Below are positions 1 through 5,155 of a DNA stretch of 5,155 nt, piece after piece (the stretch's first letter is position 1; each line of letters opens with the position of its first letter). The stretch spans positions 1 to 5,155 of the forward strand of contig CAZXVW010000260.1 of NCBI GenBank assembly GCA_964644025.1, written 5' to 3'. Source of the stretch: CAZXVW01 sp964644025 (lineage in GTDB: Bacteria; Acidobacteriota; Terriglobia; Bryobacterales; Bryobacteraceae). The notes below the pieces were generated by a model, which had not been told where the DNA came from, made no database searches, and saw nothing but the letters and a program-made list of their open reading frames with translations. The translations under genes were made by a program, and so were the position numbers.

Positions 1-1
1 A

Positions 2-1972
2 GTCTCAATTTTGGGAGCGAAGATTATCCAGGTGATTATCGGCTCTTTAACATGTTTGTTGCTTTACCGGCTTGGGCTGAAGTTTTTTAATGATCAAATC
101 GGTTCTCTAGCAGGTGTTATCCTGGCTTTCTACGGGCCAGCAATTTTTTTTGACGGTGAACTCGTGGGTGCTTCTTTGGGAGCTTTCCTGGGGATTTGTT
201 TGTTATATTTATTTTTAATTGCCGATCAAACCAGACAGAGTAGGCTCTTTTTTATCTGTGGTCTGGTTGGGGGCTTAGCTGTGTTAACCAGACCGACATT
301 TTTCCCTTTTTTGGCGGGAGCTCTCATTTTTATTGTGTTTTTTAGATTGAAAAGAATCAAGCAGAAAGTGAGTTGTGTTTGTCTAATTATATTAGGATTA
401 ATGCTGGTTGTTATGCCTGTTTCTTATTTAAATTACAGGTTGAGAACAGGTGAATGGAGTTTTCTCCCTTTTTCCGGAGGAATCAATCTTTATCTGGGCA
501 ATAATCCTGATATATGTCGGACGTTAACTATTCGTCCGGGAAGCGAATGGGAGAATTTAATTGCGCTACCCCGAAGGGCCGGCTATCAGAATCCCCGGAG
601 TATCAATTCGTTTTTTTGGAAGAAATTCTTAGAATATATGACACACCAACCTGGTAGCTTTTTATTAGGGTTAGGGAAAAAAACCCTTCGCTTTTTCTCT
701 TCCCGGGAGATTCCCCGAAATGTAAGTCTATATGTGGCTAGAAAGTGGTCATATCTGTTAAAAATTTTAGTTTGGAAGGTCGGTAACTTCGGTTTTCCTT
801 TTGGCCTTCTGTTTCCCTTGGTGGCCCTGGGCTGTTGGTTTTATTGGAAGGAAATTCCTTTACTCATTTGGGGATTTGTGCTGATGCATACCGCTTCATT
901 AATTTTAGTTTTTATCTCTTCCCGGTATCGGGTAGAAATAATCCCCATATTGGTACTCTTAGCTGCCTTAGGTATTTATGGCTTAGGAGAAAGAATGAAG
1001 AAGTTTGATTGGAGAAAAGGAATTGTTGTGGTTCTGACTTTTGTTCTATTGATTTGCCTTTCGACAATACCTGGGCCTTTTTGTGAAGAGAAACTTAATT
1101 ATGAGGCGGAATTATATTATTTTGTGGGTCTCCAGCAATTAAAGAAGGGAAGGTTGGTTGCTGCCGAAAATTACTTACAGCGTTCTCTGAAGTTTGATCC
1201 TTATCGGCTCGATTGCCAAATTGCCCTGGCAGATGTTTATTTCCGAAAAGGTGAGTCACAGCGGGCCTTTCAAGAATATAAGCGGATTCTTGAGCTGGAC
1301 CCTCAGAATGTTAAAGTTTTAAGAAAGATGGGTATGGCTTTTTCTCTTAAAGGGAATTTGGCTAAGGCGGAAAGAATGCTTAGATTGGTTCTGAAGTATG
1401 ATCCCTATCAGGAAGATATTTATGTTCTTCTGGCAGAGATTAAATTCCGCCAAGGAAAATTAGAAAAAGCGGAAGATTTATTTAATGAAGGATTGACCCG
1501 GGGAGTAAGAGGCAAAGCCAAGGCTCAAGCGTTGTTAAGATTAGCTCAATTAGCCTGGTATCGAAAGGATTTTCAGATTGTTGAGGATTATTTAAAGGCG
1601 GGGTTAACTGCCGACCCGGAGAATTATTATCTCCTTTTAAGCTTGGCTTGGTTACGGGTAAGTAGTCCTTTAACCTCACAGCGAAACGTCAAAGAAGCTC
1701 AACGGTTATGGCAGAAAGCGGTTCATCTAAGAGGTGTTTCTCGCGAAACAAATCTTGTTTTAGCCGGGATTTATGCGGAGTCGGGGGAAATAGCCCAAGG
1801 AAAGGAGATATTGATGAATCTTATAAACTCTCAGTCATTGGTTAACCAGAGGCAAAATGAATTCATTCGCTGTTTGAAGAATTATTGTCATTCTATAGAA
1901 GTTAATCACAAGATATTTTCTCCCTATCCTCCTTTTTGGCTGAAAATGGGGAAGGCTTCAAAGGTTAATTAA
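2..1972 (+). CDS. GT39-type (PMT_2/ArnT-like) membrane glycosyltransferase with C-terminal TPR array, 5'-partial
   Basis: Probable GT-C fold glycosyltransferase that would transfer a sugar from a polyprenyl-phosphate donor on the outer face of the cytoplasmic membrane. The frame is open to the left edge (codons for V-S-I precede the TTG at 11), so the true start and the first membrane segment(s), with the catalytic acidic first loop, are probably missing. Numbering from the TTG: about ten hydrophobic segments fall between residues 5 and 353, including the usual GT39 pattern GGLAVLTRPTFFPF (87-100). A long loop (about 140-260) carries GGINLYLGNNPD (156-167), RPGSEW and EIPRN (233-237), which I recall from TPR-bearing GT39 proteins of diverse bacteria. 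SSRYRVEIIP (303-312) opens a late membrane segment. Residues about 363-575 form five or six TPR units, for example GRLVAAENYLQRSLKFDP, GESQRAFQEYKRILELDP and GKLEKAEDLF; they probably bind a partner protein. The gene ends at TAA 1970-1972, convergent with the next gene. Family assignment is firm; donor and acceptor are unknown. Confidence 0.88.
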   Translation, partial: VSILGAKIIQVIIGSLTCLLLYRLGLKFFNDQIGSLAGVILAFYGPAIFFDGELVGASLGAFLGICLLYLFLIADQTRQSRLFFICGLVGGLAVLTRPTFFPFLAGALIFIVFFRLKRIKQKVSCVCLIILGLMLVVMPVSYLNYRLRTGEWSFLPFSGGINLYLGNNPDICRTLTIRPGSEWENLIALPRRAGYQNPRSINSFFWKKFLEYMTHQPGSFLLGLGKKTLRFFSSREIPRNVSLYVARKWSYLLKILVWKVGNFGFPFGLLFPLVALGCWFYWKEIPLLIWGFVLMHTASLILVFISSRYRVEIIPILVLLAALGIYGLGERMKKFDWRKGIVVVLTFVLLICLSTIPGPFCEEKLNYEAELYYFVGLQQLKKGRLVAAENYLQRSLKFDPYRLDCQIALADVYFRKGESQRAFQEYKRILELDPQNVKVLRKMGMAFSLKGNLAKAERMLRLVLKYDPYQEDIYVLLAEIKFRQGKLEKAEDLFNEGLTRGVRGKAKAQALLRLAQLAWYRKDFQIVEDYLKAGLTADPENYYLLLSLAWLRVSSPLTSQRNVKEAQRLWQKAVHLRGVSRETNLVLAGIYAESGEIAQGKEILMNLINSQSLVNQRQNEFIRCLKNYCHSIEVNHKIFSPYPPFWLKMGKASKVN

Positions 1973-1988
1973 TTTTCTGCTTCAAAGG
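1955..1988. repeat. 10-bp direct repeat flanking the convergent stop codons
   Basis: The sequence gcttcaaagg occurs exactly at 1955-1964 and again at 1979-1988, a period of 24 bp. The first copy lies in the last codons of the rightward glycosyltransferase and the second in the last codons of the leftward one. Because 24 is a multiple of three, the leftward frame reads S-F-E-A before its stop and would read T-F-E-A after it. This could be a trace of a small duplication, but a repeat this short can also arise by chance. Confidence 0.5.
1965..1972. other. Overlapping convergent stop codons in a TTAATTAA palindrome
   Basis: The rightward gene stops with TAA at 1970-1972 and the leftward gene stops with TAA (read on the minus strand) at 1971-1969, so the two stops share two bases and no intergenic DNA remains. 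The 8-bp palindrome ttaattaa spans the junction. No GC-rich stem followed by a U-tract is visible here on either strand, so transcripts from the two sides probably overlap or end by a factor-dependent route (inference). Confidence 0.85.
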
Positions 1989-3939
1989 ATAGCTTTGTGA
2001 TTAGATTTTCAAGTTCTTCTTTTTTGAGATAATAAATATTTCTAATTTCTCTTGAAAAAATACTTTTATATTTCTGGATCCATCTGGCTTCGATAAATTT
2101 CTGCTCCTTATTGAACAAAACGAAGTAGTCTATTTTCATTTTTTTTAGATTATTTAACCAGATAAGAAGATTTCCTCTATATTTGTGATATTGCCAGTCC
2201 TCTGGAGTCCAATGCGGATCATTTTGATCTTTGTTAACTCTAATATAGAACAAATTATATTTTATATTTTTGTCATATAATTGAAAGTGACGGTTTGAGC
2301 CAGCGTAGGCAATATTAGCGGTTAGAAGTTTCTTTTGGTCGGAAAAATAGTTAAACCATTCCATTTTGGGCTTAGGGATAATCAGCCCGAGAAAAATCAC
2401 CAGAAAAAGAAAGACCTGTCTAAAAGAGAGAGGAAAGAAATGGATGAGCAGGGTTAAGATTAATGTTAAACCCACTCCTATAATAATGATGCTCAATGGA
2501 TATATTTTAAGTCTTCCAAGAAATAAAATTATAATGGTCATTAAGAAGAGCCCATAGAAGATATTTTTATCAAATAATGATGACATCTTTATAGTTGTTA
2601 GAAAAAAGAAGCCGAAAAAGATGAGCCCCAGTCTTAAAGAGAAATTTGGTCCTCCTCCAGTGTCAATGGCGGTATATGGAGTGAATAAATAGAGAAAAAA
2701 GAAGAAAGCAGTCAGACCAAAAACTTCACGAAGATCCAGGGCAGAATTTTTTATTTTGCTTAAGAGAAGAAGCAGACCAGTAATCCAAATGCTTCCGATC
2801 AGGATTAACCCGACAGAAAGCTCCTGGATCAAGATAGGCAGTATTTCTCCGGAAACTCTTTTAAAGTTAAAAAATAAGCCTGTATTGTAAGTAATAACAT
2901 TTAAGTCATAAATCCCAGGAAAAGAGATTATACCCAAAAAGTTAATTTTTAGAGGGAAAAGAGGGTTCTTTGTTAAAAGAAAATTGCGAAAATAAAAAAA
3001 TAAGCCACTAGAAAGTATAAAAATAATTATAGGGGATATTTTTAAATATGGAGTTAAATTTCTTTTAGATGATAATATCTCTTTAATGAATAGGAGAGAA
3101 AAGATTATGGCTATAGACAATCCCTGAGTTTTTGTCCCAATAGCTAAGGAGAGGCTAAGGCAGAACAAAAGCAAATTTAATGATTCCCCTGGCCGGTGGT
3201 TCTTAAGAAAGTAGAATGCGCCTAGACAGAAAGCCAGAAAGTAGAGGTCTACATAGGCTTCATAATAATAATCGCTGAGTAAAGGAAGAAGTATAAAAAC
3301 AAGACTGCCAATTTTGGCTCGCTTTGGGTCTAAATGGAGCACTTTGGAAGAGATGAGATAGAAAAAGAGAAAAAGCATGATTATAGAGGGTAGATTAATT
3401 AAAGAGGAACCTTCAATCCCGAAAAAGGAGAGAAAAGGAGAATACAGTAATTCAATTGAATGAGGATAATAGCTTCCAATTGGTACTCCGTAATAGAGAT
3501 ATGAACTGAGAATTCCTTTTTTAATAAAGTTGGCTGTCACGGGAAGATGGTAGGAATAAGAATCCCATTTGAGAGGAAGGCGGGTTAAAGAAGCCAAAGA
3601 AATCAAAAAGAAGAAGAATATTATTGTTATATTTAAAGGAGATCCAAAGACAACTTGTGTTTTCTGGGATATTTGCCGGTTAATGGGAATAGGATTCCCT
3701 TTTCTTCTTGAAAATAAATAAATAATGAGAGAAAGGACTAAAAGTATTTTTATTGTTAGATAAGAGAATAAATGTATTTTATGAAAAATTCCATTGATAA
3801 TTAAAGATATTTCAGATAGATAGAGACTAATAATAAAGGATGAGGCTATTAAGCGGGTTAATTCGTTCTTTTTGTTAGGAAGGAAGAGTAGAATCAAATA
3901 AATTTCAATTAGTTCTATAAAAACAAAGAGAATTATCAT
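1969..3939 (-). CDS. Large GT-C-like polytopic membrane glycosyltransferase with C-terminal soluble domain
   Basis: Complete 656-residue protein, probably a polyprenyl-phosphate-sugar-dependent glycosyltransferase acting on the outer face of the cytoplasmic membrane. About 15-16 hydrophobic segments fill residues 1-522. After the fourth, the loop LPLKWDSYSYHLP (121-133) contains Asp126, the likely GT-C catalytic acid, followed by SYYPHSIEL (156-164). Other family-like patches are AYVDLYFLAF (228-237), GTKTQGL (268-274) and NPLFPLKINF (325-334); a NP-x-FP patch is common in GT-C proteins. The soluble tail (about 523-656) has IAYAGSNRHFQLYDKNIKYN (543-562), LLIWLNNLKKMKIDYFVLF (591-609) and a closing IYYLKK. 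This resembles the tails I remember from large uncharacterised GT-C proteins of several phyla. It carries no TPRs. The start is ATG 3939-3937, overlapping the upstream PAP2 stop; the next Met is at residue 187, so no nearby alternative exists. The coding strand is very U-rich, as expected for Phe/Ile/Leu-rich protein. Exact sugar and acceptor are unknown. Confidence 0.8.
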   Translation of the reverse strand: MIILFVFIELIEIYLILLFLPNKKNELTRLIASSFIISLYLSEISLIINGIFHKIHLFSYLTIKILLVLSLIIYLFSRRKGNPIPINRQISQKTQVVFGSPLNITIIFFFFLISLASLTRLPLKWDSYSYHLPVTANFIKKGILSSYLYYGVPIGSYYPHSIELLYSPFLSFFGIEGSSLINLPSIIMLFLFFYLISSKVLHLDPKRAKIGSLVFILLPLLSDYYYEAYVDLYFLAFCLGAFYFLKNHRPGESLNLLLFCLSLSLAIGTKTQGLSIAIIFSLLFIKEILSSKRNLTPYLKISPIIIFILSSGLFFYFRNFLLTKNPLFPLKINFLGIISFPGIYDLNVITYNTGLFFNFKRVSGEILPILIQELSVGLILIGSIWITGLLLLLSKIKNSALDLREVFGLTAFFFFLYLFTPYTAIDTGGGPNFSLRLGLIFFGFFFLTTIKMSSLFDKNIFYGLFLMTIIILFLGRLKIYPLSIIIIGVGLTLILTLLIHFFPLSFRQVFLFLVIFLGLIIPKPKMEWFNYFSDQKKLLTANIAYAGSNRHFQLYDKNIKYNLFYIRVNKDQNDPHWTPEDWQYHKYRGNLLIWLNNLKKMKIDYFVLFNKEQKFIEARWIQKYKSIFSREIRNIYYLKKEELENLITKLSFEAEN

Positions 3940-3949
3940 GGGTTTCTCA
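3936..3949 (-). promoter_or_regulatory. ATGA start/stop overlap with weak Shine-Dalgarno (translational coupling)
   Basis: On the minus strand the TGA of the PAP2 gene (3938-3936) overlaps the ATG of the glycosyltransferase gene (3939-3937) in ATGA. The only ribosome-site-like sequence is TGAG at 3949-3946, six bases before the ATG. It is a poor match, so initiation probably depends on ribosomes that have just terminated on the upstream gene. The overlap is seen directly; coupling is inferred. Confidence 0.8.
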
Positions 3950-5155
3950 ATTTTTGGTGATCGTTTGATTTCTTAACCAGAGATTGACATATTCGTATTT
4001 TAAATCTGGCAAGATTTTTCTCTTTTTGATTACGGCTAAGAATTAAAGCTCTTTGGTAATAGATGTAGGCCTGTTGGAATTGTTTTCGGGAGAATAGATG
4101 ATTACCATAGGTTAAATTGACTTTAAAATCATCCTTATAGTCATTTATATGGGCAAAATAATCTTTATAATTAGGATAAGCTGCTTCAATGTCGAGATAT
4201 ATAGGGTTTTGTTCAAATGATTGCTGGACTATAATTCCCAAAAATATTCCTAGAGCCAGGATGCAGAGGCCAATTATTATGGCTCTTTTATTTAATTTTA
4301 AATTGGCCGGAATTGAATTTGATCCAATTTTTGGCTTTTTTTTAAAATTTTTATTTATTATAGAGGGAAGGAAGAAAGAGAGGAGGGCTAAAATAGCTCC
4401 GGCGATTATATCAATGAAATAATGGTCTCCTGTGTAAACAATAGTGAAAAGTACTGCCGTCGTATAGACAAGAAATGGCCAGGACTTCCATCTAAAGTAT
4501 TTGAATAATAAGAAGGCACAAAGGAGAGGAAAAGCCGTATGTAGAGAGGGCATGGCTGCCACAGGATTAGTCCCAAATTTAGAGGTGAGATCGGGAATAT
4601 GCATATTGTAGATCTCAGTATTAAAATGAATTAGTTCAGGCACAGCCTCGAAAAGTTCATAAGCAATCCAAGGAGGAGTTGTGGGGATAAGAAAATAGAG
4701 AGATATTCCTGATGAGACGAGAAGATAAAAAGCTAATTTATATTCACGGAAACTTTGTTTTTTGTAAATCCAAATAATGAATCCAACAAATAAAAAGGCA
4801 ATATAGTGAGTTCCGTGAATAAAAGTAAGTGTTTTTTCCAGCCAAGAGAAAGAGAGGGGCTCGCTTTTGTCCAATAGGATGTTTTGAAGAAAGACCGAGG
4901 GAATCTGACCAAAAAGTTGTTTTTCCAGATGAATCACATACTGGGTTAAGACAGGTTTATTTAATTTGCAGATTCCTAGGTAGATTAAGCCGCGCATTGT
5001 ATCTGAAAAATAAATAAAGCTAAGGAAGACAAACCAGTCATTAATGAATAGTTTAAATTTTCCAAGAACTAGAGTAATAGAAATAATAACAATCAGGAGT
5101 AAAATTTTGGGAGCAAAGAGAAAGAAATTTAAGGCATAAAGAAGGGAAAAGATGA
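3936..5155 (-). CDS. PAP2-superfamily (Aur1/IPC-synthase-like) membrane phosphatase or phosphotransferase with C-terminal TPR-like extension, 5'-partial
   Basis: Integral membrane enzyme expected to hydrolyse or transfer a lipid-phosphate group on the outer membrane face. The first Met in frame (4997) is not the real start: the frame stays open for 52 more codons to the right edge with no stop and no ATG/GTG/TTG. The added residues (KFKLFINDWFVFLSFIYF, then SDT-MRGLIYL) form membrane segments and the DW...RG pattern I associate with the PAP2_3 group. Counting from Met4997, TTPPWIAYE is at 106-114. AMPSLHTAF (148-156) holds the catalytic-type His153, and TGDHYFIDIIAG (189-200) holds His192 and Asp196. 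The Lys/Arg-rich first motif of classical PAP2 phosphatases and the Arg of its third motif are not seen, as is usual in the Aur1-like branch. After the core come a basic linker (about 214-238), an extra membrane segment (240-258) and a soluble tail. The tail's residues 292-320 match one TPR hairpin (Gly298, Ala310, Tyr314, Ala317). Candidate roles are undecaprenyl/polyprenyl diphosphate recycling or phospho-head-group transfer; the sequence does not decide between them. Confidence 0.85.
   Translation of the reverse strand, partial: IFSLLYALNFFLFAPKILLLIVIISITLVLGKFKLFINDWFVFLSFIYFSDTMRGLIYLGICKLNKPVLTQYVIHLEKQLFGQIPSVFLQNILLDKSEPLSFSWLEKTLTFIHGTHYIAFLFVGFIIWIYKKQSFREYKLAFYLLVSSGISLYFLIPTTPPWIAYELFEAVPELIHFNTEIYNMHIPDLTSKFGTNPVAAMPSLHTAFPLLCAFLLFKYFRWKSWPFLVYTTAVLFTIVYTGDHYFIDIIAGAILALLSFFLPSIINKNFKKKPKIGSNSIPANLKLNKRAIIIGLCILALGIFLGIIVQQSFEQNPIYLDIEAAYPNYKDYFAHINDYKDDFKVNLTYGNHLFSRKQFQQAYIYYQRALILSRNQKEKNLARFKIRICQSLVKKSNDHQKLRNP

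Noticed and set aside
11..13. TTG at 11 as the true start of the rightward gene
   Set aside because: The frame is open to the window edge, and the protein would lack the N-terminal membrane segment and acidic loop of GT39 enzymes. The ten bases upstream hold no ribosome site.
1482..1679. Antisense open frame opposite the TPR region
   Set aside because: It lies wholly within a well-supported gene, has low-complexity composition and no recognisable domain or ribosome site.
1942..1977. Inverted repeat gaaaat/attttc around the convergent stops as a terminator
   Set aside because: The arms are six AT-rich bases with a 24-base loop, too weak for an intrinsic terminator.
2990..3000. A-rich tract (aataaaaaaa) on the plus strand as a regulatory or slippage site
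   Set aside because: It encodes Phe codons (FFYF) in the leftward gene, the frame continues intact on both sides, and A-rich runs are common throughout this gene.
4189..4422. Plus-strand open frame opposite the PAP2 gene, and similar short ones at 2366-2557 and 4829-5017
   Set aside because: They are antisense to genes with clear family motifs; their translations show no domain, and the long frames follow from the U-rich opposite strand.
7..5114. 12-bp identical sequence aattttgggagc near both ends of the window (7-18 and 5103-5114)
   Set aside because: Both copies lie inside coding frames running in opposite directions, and about one 12-bp match is expected by chance in a window of this length. 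I see no terminal inverted repeats or transposase that would make them element ends.

Overview
The window holds three long genes and almost no non-coding DNA. All three encode polytopic membrane proteins of the kind that handle lipid-linked sugars or lipid-phosphate head groups. One gene reads rightward (2-1972) and two read leftward (3936-5155, then 1969-3939). The rightward gene meets the leftward pair tail to tail, and their stop codons overlap. Dense packing, a 4-bp ATGA start/stop overlap, absence of introns and the protein families all point to a bacterium with a moderately AT-rich genome, probably Gram-negative or an uncultivated lineage. No RNA gene or other phylogenetic marker is present, so I do not name a taxon.

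Region by region: 2-1972 (+) is a GT39/PMT-type GT-C glycosyltransferase whose N-terminus lies off the left edge. It has a membrane domain followed by a C-terminal array of tetratricopeptide repeats (TPRs). Next, 1969-3939 (-) is a second, different large GT-C-like integral membrane protein, with a WDSYSYHLP loop carrying the likely catalytic Asp and a soluble C-terminal domain. Last, 3936-5155 (-) is a PAP2 phosphatase/phosphotransferase of the Aur1/inositol-phosphorylceramide-synthase-like branch. It continues through the right edge, so its start is not in the window, and it ends in an extra membrane segment and one TPR-like hairpin. The PAP2 gene lies upstream of the second glycosyltransferase and overlaps it by ATGA, so the two are almost certainly co-transcribed and translationally coupled.

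Taken together the genes suggest envelope glycan or glycolipid assembly outside the cytoplasmic membrane. The GT-C enzymes would move sugars from polyprenyl-phosphate donors, and the PAP2 enzyme would either recycle the lipid carrier or transfer a phospho-head group. This is inference from family membership; the acceptors and products cannot be read from the sequence. I saw no mobile element, CRISPR array, RNA gene or clear terminator. The more unusual points are the TPR-type tail on the PAP2 enzyme, the fused stop codons with a flanking 10-bp direct repeat, and the composition difference between the two transcription units. I do not see strong evidence for a wholly new system.
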